From the NCBI RefSeq assembly GCF_002160955.1, contig NZ_NFLN01000020.1:1-48687 (forward strand): DNA of 48,687 bases. The letters run 5' to 3'. Both the position numbers and the translations under genes were made by a program. The notes beneath the pieces were generated by a model. The model saw only the letters and a list, made by a program, of their open reading frames with translations, did no database searches and was not told where the DNA came from. Below, in pieces: positions 24,138-32,669 of the stretch; the stretch's first letter is position 1, and each line of letters begins with the position of its first letter. This stretch comes from Gemmiger sp. An120 (GTDB lineage Bacteria; Bacillota; Clostridia; Oscillospirales; Ruminococcaceae).

Positions 24138-25870
24138 TACAATCCCGCTCCTTCCTGCTGCGAATGATAGATTTCCTGATAGATGCGGTTGTGCTCCAGC
24201 AGGCTCCAGTGGGTGCCCACCTCGTTGATCCGGCCATTATCCAGGATTACGATCTGGTCCGCATTCAGTACGGAGGAGATCCGCTGCGCAATGATGATTT
24301 TGGTTGTATGGGGCAGACACCGGGCCAGCCCGTCCCGGATCTTGGCCTCGGTGACCATATCCACCGCACTGGTGGAGTCGTCCAGAATCAGCACCTTGGG
24401 CTTTTTCAGGATGGCCCGGGCAATGCACAGCCGCTGTTTCTGGCCGCCGCTCACGTTCACGCCGCCCTGGCCCAGATCGGTGTCATAGCCGTTTTCCAGC
24501 CGCCCGATGAACTCATCCACACAGGCGATGTGGCAGGCTTCTTCGATCTCGGCGTCGGTGGCATCCGGCTTGCCCCAGCGCAGGTTATCCCGCACCGTGC
24601 CGCTGAACAGGGTGTTCTTCTGCAGTACCATGGCAATGGCGTCCCGCAGGTGGGCCAGCGGATATTCCCGCACCGGCCGCCCGTCCACCCGCACGGTGCC
24701 CTCGGTGGCGTCGTACAGACGGGGAATCAGCTGCACCAGGGTGGATTTGGCCGAGCCGGTGCCGCCGATGATGCCCACGGTGGAACCGGCCGGGATGGTC
24801 AGGGTGATATCCCGCAGCACATACTCCGCCGCGCCGGCCCGGTACTGGAAGGAAACGTGGTCAAACTCAATGTCGCCGTGCTCCACCGCCACGTCTTGGG
24901 CGTCCTCTTCGGTGATATCCAGCGGTTCGTCGATCACTTCAAAGATGCGCTGGCCGCTGGCGATGGCCCGGGTCAGCAGCAGAAACACGTTGGAGAACAT
25001 CATCAGGCTGTTCAGCACCTGCAGCACGTAACTGAGAAAACCGGTCAGCTTACCGATCTGCATGGTACCGCCGATGATCATGCCGCCGCCGATCCACAGA
25101 ATCGCCAGAATGGTGCCGTACATCACCAGCTGCATGGCGGGCATGTTGAGCACGGCGATCCGCATGGCCTGGCGGGAAACCTGGCACAGGTTGTCGTTTA
25201 CCTGACCGAACTTTTCGATCTCATAGTCTCCGCGCACATAGGCCTTGACGATCCGCACAGCGGTCAGGTTTTCCTGCACGATCCGGTTGACCAGGTCGAT
25301 GGCCCGCTGCATCCGGGAATAGAGCGGCCGCACGTGCCGGATGATCTGGAACAGCAAAAATCCCAGCGTCGGGGCCGCCACCAGAAACACCAGCGCCAGC
25401 CGGGCGTTGATCAGAAAGGACATGCACAGCGCGGTGATCATCATGATGGGGCTGCGCACCCCCGGCCGCAGGCCGTTGATCACCGCGTTCTGGATGGTGG
25501 TCACGTCGCTGGTCAGCCTTGTCACCAGGGATTCGGTCTGGAACCGGTCCCGGTTGGCAAAGGAGAAGCTTTGAATCTTGGCGTATTCGGCCTTGCGAAC
25601 CTCGGCAGCCAGTCCGTGGCCGCACAGCGCCGAGAAGCGGGCGCTGCCCACCCCCAGCACCATGGCAATCACAGCGCAGACGCACATCAGCGCCCCCTGC
25701 TGGAAGATATACGCCCGGTCGCCGTTGGCCACACCCACGTCCACGATGTTCACCATGATCATGGGGATCACCAGTTCAAAGACCGTTTCGGCAGCCACGC
25801 AGAACACAGCCAGCGCGGTCCACAGCCGGTATTTGTGCAGATAGCCCGCGAAACGGCGGATCAGCTGCAT
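24137..25870 (-). CDS. ABC exporter half-transporter with degenerate ATPase site
   Basis: A 577-residue exporter half with six membrane helices and an ATPase domain whose Walker A is GGTGSAKST (Ala for the usual Gly) and whose Walker B ends ILDDSTSAVD, with Asp in place of the catalytic Glu. The switch His is replaced (IIAQRISS). The signature VSGGQKQR is canonical. This is the pattern of the non-catalytic half of heterodimeric exporters such as BmrCD and TM287/288, with the partner at 24137-22275. It starts at ATG 25870 with AGGAGTG upstream, 31 bases after the HD gene. Confidence 0.9.
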   Translation of the reverse strand: MQLIRRFAGYLHKYRLWTALAVFCVAAETVFELVIPMIMVNIVDVGVANGDRAYIFQQGALMCVCAVIAMVLGVGSARFSALCGHGLAAEVRKAEYAKIQSFSFANRDRFQTESLVTRLTSDVTTIQNAVINGLRPGVRSPIMMITALCMSFLINARLALVFLVAAPTLGFLLFQIIRHVRPLYSRMQRAIDLVNRIVQENLTAVRIVKAYVRGDYEIEKFGQVNDNLCQVSRQAMRIAVLNMPAMQLVMYGTILAILWIGGGMIIGGTMQIGKLTGFLSYVLQVLNSLMMFSNVFLLLTRAIASGQRIFEVIDEPLDITEEDAQDVAVEHGDIEFDHVSFQYRAGAAEYVLRDITLTIPAGSTVGIIGGTGSAKSTLVQLIPRLYDATEGTVRVDGRPVREYPLAHLRDAIAMVLQKNTLFSGTVRDNLRWGKPDATDAEIEEACHIACVDEFIGRLENGYDTDLGQGGVNVSGGQKQRLCIARAILKKPKVLILDDSTSAVDMVTEAKIRDGLARCLPHTTKIIIAQRISSVLNADQIVILDNGRINEVGTHWSLLEHNRIYQEIYHSQQEGAGL

Positions 25871-25901
25871 ATAGAATCACTCCTTCGTATATATTGTGCC
25901 T

Positions 25902-26501
25902 TCAACAGAAGATGCAGGCTTCGATGCCGGGCAGCAGCCTGTATACCGAACAGCCGATCCGGGCCTCAAAGGCCTCCTTGATGGCGAAGGTGCGGTTCCA
26001 GCGCTCCACGGTAAAGGGAAAGGCCCCGTATCGCCGTGTGGTGTCCACAAGGCGTTTTTCCAGAATACAGAAGCCGTTGGCATCCGCCAGCGAGTCGCAC
26101 AGGATGATCAGCCGGTCATACTCGTCGTACTCCACCTGTTCCAGAAACTGCTGGATAAAGCGGTACTGCTGGGGTGTGATATCCTTTTTGCCGATGTCGG
26201 CTTCGATATCCTGGATGGGAAAGGAGTGGGTCAGGCAGACCCGCGCCACCTCGTCCCATCCCTGCGCCATGGCATAATCATATCCGTCGATGATGTGCCG
26301 CACCGCCGCCACACCGGTACGGCGGCCGATGTCGTGCAGCAGCCCGCAGACATAGGCTTTTTCGCTGTCCATTCCGGGGCAGCGGGCGGCAATGCGCCGC
26401 GCGGCCTCGCCGGTATTCTGCGAATGGCGCACCCACAGCCCGGGGTTGGCCTGCGCGGCCAGCTCCAGTTCGCGGCGCGCCGTTTCCGGGGCAGGGAACA
26501 T
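25902..26501 (-). CDS. HD-domain phosphohydrolase
   Basis: A 199-residue soluble protein with an HD domain: His in WVRHSQNTGEAA (about residue 25), the HD pair in GLLHDIGRR (about 55), HIIDGYDYA, and CLTHSFP (about 90), a full set of metal ligands. ATG 26501 was chosen because GGAGGAAGCCCC precedes it; the longer open frame runs into the promoter. It heads the exporter operon. Its substrate (nucleotide or other phosphoester) is unknown. Confidence 0.85.
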   Translation of the reverse strand: MFPAPETARRELELAAQANPGLWVRHSQNTGEAARRIAARCPGMDSEKAYVCGLLHDIGRRTGVAAVRHIIDGYDYAMAQGWDEVARVCLTHSFPIQDIEADIGKKDITPQQYRFIQQFLEQVEYDEYDRLIILCDSLADANGFCILEKRLVDTTRRYGAFPFTVERWNRTFAIKEAFEARIGCSVYRLLPGIEACIFC

Positions 26502-26559
26502 AGGGGCTTCCTCCTTTACAGGTTCTGTCGGGGCAGAATCAATACTTGCATATGCAACT

Positions 26560-26588
26560 ATTGTAAATGCAAATACTGACTTTGTCAA
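26560..26588 (-). promoter_or_regulatory. Promoter of the HD/ABC/ABC/marR operon, with a nearby palindrome
   Basis: On the minus strand TTGACA (26588-26583), 17 bases, TACAAT (26565-26560). Just downstream lies the perfect 12-bp palindrome TTGCATATGCAA (26557-26546), well placed for MarR binding. Confidence 0.75.
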
Positions 26589-26597
26589 CCAAGGGGC

Positions 26598-26634
26598 AAA
26601 ACGAAAGGGCGCGTCCCGTTTCCGGAACGCGCCC
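26598..26634 (-). terminator. Terminator of the arginine operon
   Basis: GGGCGCGT (26607-26614) pairs with ACGCGCCC (26627-26634), with T-rich sequence on the minus side, 15 bases after the stop of the carB-dapF gene. Confidence 0.7.
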
Positions 26635-26649
26635 CGCGCTTTTTCCCTC

Positions 26650-29600
26650 TTATACTTCCACAACACCTTCGTATACCAGCACCGCGTCGCCGGTGAGGGT
26701 GACCCCTTCGTCTGTATAGCAGACCGTCACATCGCCGCCCCGCAGCTTGACGGTGATGGGCTCGCCTTTGGGGCAGTAACCGTTTTCCACCGCCGCCACC
26801 ACCGCCGCGCAGGCGCCGGTGCCGCAGGCCACGGTCTCCCCGTTGCCCCGCTCAAATACCCGCATCTTCAGGGTGTGATCGTTTACCACCCGCACAAATT
26901 CGGTGTTGACCCGCTGGGGGAACAGCGGCGCGTGCTCGAACTGCGGGCCCACCGTTTCCAGATCCACCGCGTCCACCCGGGGGCAGAACACCACGCAATG
27001 GGGATTGCCCATGGACACGCAGGTCACCCGCCAGTCCTGGCCGGCGATGGTTACCGGCACGTCCACCGCCGGATCGGCGGTCAGCGTACAGGGCAGATCG
27101 GCGGGATGCAGGCTGGCCTTGCCCATCTCCACCCGGGCGCTGCTCACCTTGCCGCCCCGCAGGTAGAGATGCAGCTGCTTTATGCCGCTGGCGGTCTCCA
27201 CCGTGATCTCATCGCCGGTCACATAGCCCCGGTCGTGGGCCAGTTTGGCCGCACCCCGGATGCTGTTGCCGGCCATTTTGCCCTCGCTGCCGTCCTGGTT
27301 GAAGATACGCATCCGGATGTCCGCAATCTCCGAGCGCTCCAGCAGCACCACGCCATCGCCGCCGATGCCGTAATGCCGGTGGCACAGCCGCACCGCCAGG
27401 GATTCCGGGCAGGTGATGGCTCCATCGAAGTTCTCAAAGAAGATGTAGTCGTCTCCGGTGCCCTGCAGTTTGGCAAAGGGCAGGGTCTGCCGGGCAGTGC
27501 GCATATGGTTCAGGTCCACCAGCTCAGTGTTCTGCTGGGTGAACCGGCTGGCCAGAATATCCGCCAGCGCCCCGGCAGTGTCCAGCGAGGTAAAGCAGGG
27601 GATGGACAAGGTCAGCGCGTGCCGGTGCAGGGTGATGTAGTCGGCCAGCGATTCATCCTCCGCCGCGCCGGTGTAGACAATGGCACCGATCTTGCCCTCA
27701 TCCAGCAGCCGCAGGATCTCGTCCCCCTCGCCCATGGGCTGTACCCGCTGCACGTCCACGCCCAGGGCCTCCACCGCATCGGCGGTGTCCGGGGTGGCAT
27801 ACAGGCGGATGCCCAGGTCGTCCAGCTTTTTGGCCACCGTGATGACCTCGTACAGGTCGTGGCCGTCCACGCTCAGCAGCACGCCCGCGCCGCCCTCCAG
27901 CAGGGCCGGGCGCACATCGATGCCCGCCGCGGCCAGCCCCTTGAACAGGGCCTCCCGCAGATCCTTGCCGATGCCCAGCACCTCGCCGGTGCTCTTCATC
28001 TCCGGGCCCAGGTAGGCGTTCACGTCGTTCAGCTTTTCAAAGCTGAACACCGGCACCTTGACCGCCACATAGGGCGGAGCGGGCCACAGCCCGTCGCCGA
28101 AGCCCAGCTCTTTCAGCGGCGTGCCGGTCATCACCTTGGCGGCCAGATCCACCATGGGCACCCCGGTCACCTTGCTGATGTAGGGCACCGTGCGGCTGGC
28201 CCGGGGGTTCACCTCGATGACATACAGCTCGTTTTTCCAGATCAGGTACTGGATGTTGACCAGCCCTTTGGTTCCCAGGGCCAGCGCCAGCTTGCGGGAG
28301 CAATCCACTACCTGATCCATCATCATATCGCTCAGATTGTAGGGGGGATACACGGCGATGGAATCGCCGGAGTGCACCCCGGCCCGCTCGATATGCTGCA
28401 TCACGCCGGGGATCAGCACATCGGTGCCGTCGCTGATCACGTCCACTTCCAGTTCGGTGCCGGGCATGTACTGGTCGATGAGCACCGGGTTTTCGATGCC
28501 CCCGGCCAGAATCCGCTGCATGTAGCGGCGCACTTCGTCGTCGCTGCGCACGATGCGCATGTTCTGCCCGCCGATCACATAGCTGGGCCGCAGCAGCACC
28601 GGATATTCCAGCTGGCGGGCGGCATCCAGCGCTTCTTCCAGCGTCAGGGCGCTCAGGCCCCGGGGACGCCGGATGCCGAATTTCTCCAGCAGCGCGTCGA
28701 ACCGTTCCCGGTCCTCGGCGGTGTCGATGCCCTCGGCGCTGGTGCCCAGGATGGGAATGTGCTTTTCGTCCAGATACCGGGTCAGCCGGATGGCGGTCTG
28801 GCCGCCGAAGGCCACCACCACACCCGTCGGCTTTTCCACCGCGATGATGTCCATTACATCCTCCGGGCAGAGAGGCTCAAAGTAGAGCCGGTCGCCGGTG
28901 TCGTAGTCGGTGGAGACGGTTTCCGGGTTGTTGTTCACGATCACCACATCGTAGCCCAGTTCTTTCAGCGTCCAGACACAGTGTACCGAGGAATAGTCAA
29001 ACTCGATGCCCTGGCCGATGCGGATCGGGCCGCTGCCCAGCACCAGCACGGTGGGACGGCCGCTGCGGGCAAAGCTGCGGGCTTCGCAGTGTACCCCCCA
29101 GCCGCTGTAGAAATAGGGGGTGCGGGCGGAGAACTCGGCGGCGCAGGTGTCCACCATCTTATAAATGGCGGACAGATGCTCCGGCAGCGCCCCGCCGCTC
29201 AGGCGGGCCAGCGCCGCGTCCGGATAGCCCAGTTCCTTGCCGGCCAGATATTCCTCCCGGGTCAGAGCCTTGCCCGCGATGCTCGCTTCATACTCCGCCA
29301 GCCGGGCCAGCCGGTGCAAAAACCACCGGTCAACGCGGGTAATGGCAAAAATCTCATCCACCGATACCCCGGCCTTAAGGGCTTCAAACACCGTGAACAG
29401 CCGCTTGTCGTCCATCCGGTGCAGCCGTTCGGTCACCGGAGCGTCGTCGGCGGGGGCGGCGTTCAGGGTATCCAGACCAATCTCCGCGCCCCGCACGGCC
29501 TTCATCAGCGCCATCTCAAAGCTGGGCCCGATGGCCATGACCTCGCCGGTGGCCTTCATCTGGGTGCCCAGCTTGCGGCTGGCCCCGGCAAACTTGTCAA

Positions 29601-30684
29601 AGGGCCATTTGGGCATCTTGACCACCACGTAGTCCAGCGCGGGCTCAAAGCAGGCGCAGGTCTCGCCGGTCACGTCGTTGGAAATCTCGTCCAGGGTGTA
29701 GCCCAGGGCGATGCGGGTGGTGATCTTGGCGATGGGATACCCGGTAGCCTTGGAGGCCAGCGCCGAGGAACGGCTTACCCGGGGATTCACCTCGATCACC
29801 GCGTATTCAAAGCTGTCCGGATTCAGGGCGAACTGGCAGTTGCAGCCGCCCACAATGCCCAGCGCGCTGATGATGTTCAGCGAGGCCGAGCGCAGCATCT
29901 GATACTCCTTGTCGGACAGGGTCAGCGCCGGGGCTACCACAATGGAGTCGCCGGTATGCACCCCCACCGGGTCAAAGTTTTCCATGCTGCAGATGGCGAT
30001 GACGTTGCCGGCCGCGTCCCGCATGGTTTCAAACTCGATCTCTTTCCAGCCGTAGATGTACCGCTCCACCAGGATCTGGGTGATGGGGGAGGCGTCCAGC
30101 CCGGTGTGGGCCACCGCCCGCAGCTCCTCCGGCGTGTAGGCCACGCCGCCGCCGGTGCCGCCCAGGGTGTAGGCCGGCCGCACAATTACCGGGTAGCCAA
30201 TCCGGTCGGCCACCGCCAGCGCGGCGTCCACCGTTTCGGCAATGTCGCTGGGGATCACCGGCTCGCCGATGGCGGCCATGGTCTCTTTGAATTTCTCCCG
30301 GTCCTCGGCCTTTTCGATGGCTTCCACATTGCTGCCGATCAGCCGCACGCCCCGGCTTTCCAGAAAGCCTTCCCGGCCCAGCTGCATGGCGATGGTCAGG
30401 CCGGTCTGGCCGCCCAGCCCCGCCAGCAGGCAGTCGGGCTTTTCCTTGTCGATGATGCGCTTGACCGTTTCGGCGGTGAGCGGTTCCAGATAGATCTCGT
30501 CCGCCAGAGCCTTGTCGGTCATGATGGTGGCCGGGTTGGAGTTGACCAGCACCACGTTCACGCCCGCCTCTTTCAGTACCCGGCAGGCCTGGGCGCCGGC
30601 GTAGTCGAACTCCACCGCCTGCCCGATCACGATCGGCCCGGAGCCGATCATCAGCACCTTGCGGATGCTTGTATCAAGTGGCAT
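26650..30684 (-). CDS. carB: Carbamoyl phosphate synthase large chain fused to a diaminopimelate epimerase domain
   Basis: One uninterrupted 1344-codon frame. Residues 1-1060 are a complete CarB: two ATP-grasp synthetase halves, an oligomerisation domain and a C-terminal MGS-like regulatory domain ending ADILASRFTQQ. With CarA it makes carbamoyl phosphate from glutamine, bicarbonate and 2 ATP. From Met1061 (codon 27504-27502) a full-length DapF follows (284 residues) with GTGDDY, GNPHCVVF, NTEF and the second active-site motif VACGTGACA. The first active-site motif, normally MCGNGxRC, reads MAGNSIRG (about residue 1137-1144), so the first catalytic Cys is Ala. No stop or good internal ribosome binding site lies between the parts. 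It overlaps carA by 11 bases. Either the fused DapF has altered or lost activity, or it belongs to a divergent subgroup. Confidence 0.93.
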   Translation of the reverse strand: MPLDTSIRKVLMIGSGPIVIGQAVEFDYAGAQACRVLKEAGVNVVLVNSNPATIMTDKALADEIYLEPLTAETVKRIIDKEKPDCLLAGLGGQTGLTIAMQLGREGFLESRGVRLIGSNVEAIEKAEDREKFKETMAAIGEPVIPSDIAETVDAALAVADRIGYPVIVRPAYTLGGTGGGVAYTPEELRAVAHTGLDASPITQILVERYIYGWKEIEFETMRDAAGNVIAICSMENFDPVGVHTGDSIVVAPALTLSDKEYQMLRSASLNIISALGIVGGCNCQFALNPDSFEYAVIEVNPRVSRSSALASKATGYPIAKITTRIALGYTLDEISNDVTGETCACFEPALDYVVVKMPKWPFDKFAGASRKLGTQMKATGEVMAIGPSFEMALMKAVRGAEIGLDTLNAAPADDAPVTERLHRMDDKRLFTVFEALKAGVSVDEIFAITRVDRWFLHRLARLAEYEASIAGKALTREEYLAGKELGYPDAALARLSGGALPEHLSAIYKMVDTCAAEFSARTPYFYSGWGVHCEARSFARSGRPTVLVLGSGPIRIGQGIEFDYSSVHCVWTLKELGYDVVIVNNNPETVSTDYDTGDRLYFEPLCPEDVMDIIAVEKPTGVVVAFGGQTAIRLTRYLDEKHIPILGTSAEGIDTAEDRERFDALLEKFGIRRPRGLSALTLEEALDAARQLEYPVLLRPSYVIGGQNMRIVRSDDEVRRYMQRILAGGIENPVLIDQYMPGTELEVDVISDGTDVLIPGVMQHIERAGVHSGDSIAVYPPYNLSDMMMDQVVDCSRKLALALGTKGLVNIQYLIWKNELYVIEVNPRASRTVPYISKVTGVPMVDLAAKVMTGTPLKELGFGDGLWPAPPYVAVKVPVFSFEKLNDVNAYLGPEMKSTGEVLGIGKDLREALFKGLAAAGIDVRPALLEGGAGVLLSVDGHDLYEVITVAKKLDDLGIRLYATPDTADAVEALGVDVQRVQPMGEGDEILRLLDEGKIGAIVYTGAAEDESLADYITLHRHALTLSIPCFTSLDTAGALADILASRFTQQNTELVDLNHMRTARQTLPFAKLQGTGDDYIFFENFDGAITCPESLAVRLCHRHYGIGGDGVVLLERSEIADIRMRIFNQDGSEGKMAGNSIRGAAKLAHDRGYVTGDEITVETASGIKQLHLYLRGGKVSSARVEMGKASLHPADLPCTLTADPAVDVPVTIAGQDWRVTCVSMGNPHCVVFCPRVDAVDLETVGPQFEHAPLFPQRVNTEFVRVVNDHTLKMRVFERGNGETVACGTGACAAVVAAVENGYCPKGEPITVKLRGGDVTVCYTDEGVTLTGDAVLVYEGVVEV

Positions 30685-31747
30685 CGACCGACCCTCCCTC
30701 CATCAGTTGAATGAACCGGTCAAACAGAAAACCGGTGTCCCGGGGGCCGGCACAGGCCTCCGGGTGGAACTGCACCGTAAAAGCGCGCAGCTGGGGATAG
30801 TCCAGCCCCTCGCAGGTGCCGTCGTTGGCGTTCACAAACCGCAGCCGCGCCCCGGGCACCGAGTCCGCCACCACCGCGTAACCGTGGTTCTGGCTGGTGA
30901 TGTAGGTGCGGCCGCCCGCAAGATCCCGGGCGGGCTGGTTGGCGCCCCGGTGGCCGTATTTCAGCTTGACGGTGCGTCCGCCCGCCGCCAGGGCCAGCAG
31001 CTGGTGCCCCAGGCAGATGCCGAAGATGGGCAGTTTGCCCAGCAGCCGGGACAACTCCGCAATGCAGCCGGTGTTTTCCGCCGGGTCGCCGGGGCCATTG
31101 GAGAGCAAAATCCCATCCGCGCCCAGCGCCAGCACCTGTTCGGCGCTGGTGCCGGCGGGCAGCACCGTTACCCGGCAGCCCCGCTTCTGCAGTTCCCGGG
31201 CGATGTTGGCCTTGGCGCCGTAATCCAGCAGGGCCACATGGTGGGTTTCCTCCCCCGCCGCGGGCAGGGTATAGGGGGCGGCGCAGGTTACCGAGGCCAC
31301 CGCGCCCTCTACCTGGTACGCGGCCACGTCCGCCAGGTCGGCGGGCGGGGCGGAGGTAATGATGGCGTTGGTCACGCCCTTTTCCCGGATGATGCGGGTG
31401 ACTTCCCGGGTATCGATGCCGCAGATGCCCGGCACGCCCTTCGCTTTCAGAAAGGCGTCCAGGTCATACTGGCTGCGGAAGTTGGAGGGGGTGGGGCACC
31501 AGTGGCGCACCACATAGCCCTTTACCCGGCATTCGCCCTCAAAATCCGCCTCGATCACCCCGTAGTTGCCGATGAGCGGAAAGGTCTGCAGCACGATCTG
31601 CCCGGCATAGCTGGGGTCGGTGAGGGTTTCCAGATAGCCGCACATGTTGGTGGTGAACACCAGTTCGCCCACCGTGTCGCCCTCCGCGCCGAACCGCTGC
31701 CCCTCAAAGGCGGTGCCGTCCTGCAGCACAAGCCATGCCTTTTCCAT
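30674..31747 (-). CDS. carA: Carbamoyl phosphate synthase small chain
   Basis: The glutamine amidotransferase subunit, about 357 residues. The N-terminal domain (AWLVLQDGTAFEG) is followed by a class I glutaminase with nucleophile Cys in FGICLGHQLLA and His/Glu in VQFHPEA. It releases ammonia from glutamine and channels it to CarB. ATG 31747 with GAGGTG six bases upstream is preferred to the GTG at 31756. Overlap with carB indicates coupled translation in 1:1 ratio. Confidence 0.96.
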   Translation of the reverse strand: MEKAWLVLQDGTAFEGQRFGAEGDTVGELVFTTNMCGYLETLTDPSYAGQIVLQTFPLIGNYGVIEADFEGECRVKGYVVRHWCPTPSNFRSQYDLDAFLKAKGVPGICGIDTREVTRIIREKGVTNAIITSAPPADLADVAAYQVEGAVASVTCAAPYTLPAAGEETHHVALLDYGAKANIARELQKRGCRVTVLPAGTSAEQVLALGADGILLSNGPGDPAENTGCIAELSRLLGKLPIFGICLGHQLLALAAGGRTVKLKYGHRGANQPARDLAGGRTYITSQNHGYAVVADSVPGARLRFVNANDGTCEGLDYPQLRAFTVQFHPEACAGPRDTGFLFDRFIQLMEGGSVDAT

Positions 31748-31757
31748 TGCTGTCACC

Positions 31758-32669
31758 TCACTGTGCGTTTCCCATGCACTTCACCAGCACCGCTTTCTGG
31801 GCGTGCAGGCGGTTCTCGGCCTGTTCAAAGATCTCGTCCGCGTGCTGCTCAAACACCTCGGCGGTGATCTCCTCCTCCCGGTGGGCGGGCAGGCAGTGCA
31901 GCACCATCGCGTCGGGCTTGGCCACCGCCATGTTGGCGGCGTTCACCTGGTAGGCGGCGAATACCTTGCGGCGCTCCTCCGCCTCGGCCTCCTGACCCAT
32001 GGAGGCCCACACGTCGGTGTACACCACGTCCGCGTCCTTCATGGCCTCCTGCACATCTTCGGTGCACAGGAAGCTGCCGTTTTCCGCCGCCCACTGCATC
32101 AGGGCCGCGTCCGGCTCGTGCCCGGCCGGGCAGGCAATCGCCACCTGCATGCCCATGGTGATGCCGCCGGCAATCAGGCTGTTGGCCATGTTGTTGCCGT
32201 CGCCCACAAAGCAGAGCTTCTTGCCCGCCAGGGCGCCCTTGCGCTCCCGGATGGTCATCAGATCAGCCAGCACCTGGCAGGGATGGCAGTAATCGGTCAG
32301 ACCGTTGATGATGGGAATGGAGCCGTACTTGGCCAGATCCTCCACCTCCTGCTGGGCAAAGGTGCGGATCATGATGCCGTCCAGGTAGCGGCTCAGCACC
32401 CGGGCGGTGTCCTCCACCGGCTCGCCCCGGCCGATCTGCAGATCCCGGCTGCTCAGAAACAGGGCCGAACCGCCCAGATCGTACATGCCTACTTCAAAGG
32501 ATACCCGGGTGCGGGTGGAGGACTTGGAGAAGATCATGCCCAGGGTCTTGCCCTTGAGCAGGTGATGCTCCACGCCGTTTTTCTTTTCGTATTTCAGCTG
32601 ATCCGCAATGTTCAGGATTTCGTTGATTTCCGCGGCGGACAGATCCGCCAGTTTCAGCAAATGTTTCAT
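31758..32669 (-). CDS. argF: Ornithine carbamoyltransferase
   Basis: A 303-residue transferase making citrulline from ornithine and carbamoyl phosphate. It has the carbamoyl phosphate loop SSTRTRVSFE (about residues 48-57), the HPCQ motif (YCHPCQVLAD, about 130), DVWASMG and the C-terminal HCLPAHR loop that binds ornithine. ATG 32669 overlaps the argD stop (ATGA). The gene order next to carAB fits direct use of carbamoyl phosphate. Confidence 0.97.
   Translation of the reverse strand: MKHLLKLADLSAAEINEILNIADQLKYEKKNGVEHHLLKGKTLGMIFSKSSTRTRVSFEVGMYDLGGSALFLSSRDLQIGRGEPVEDTARVLSRYLDGIMIRTFAQQEVEDLAKYGSIPIINGLTDYCHPCQVLADLMTIRERKGALAGKKLCFVGDGNNMANSLIAGGITMGMQVAIACPAGHEPDAALMQWAAENGSFLCTEDVQEAMKDADVVYTDVWASMGQEAEAEERRKVFAAYQVNAANMAVAKPDAMVLHCLPAHREEEITAEVFEQHADEIFEQAENRLHAQKAVLVKCMGNAQ

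Noticed and set aside
26392-30714. A 1440-codon open frame on the plus strand opposite carB-dapF, and similar long frames opposite argGH, valS, kdp and the ABC genes
   Set aside because: Same artefact of codon bias. The opposite strand holds complete known enzymes with good starts and operon spacing.
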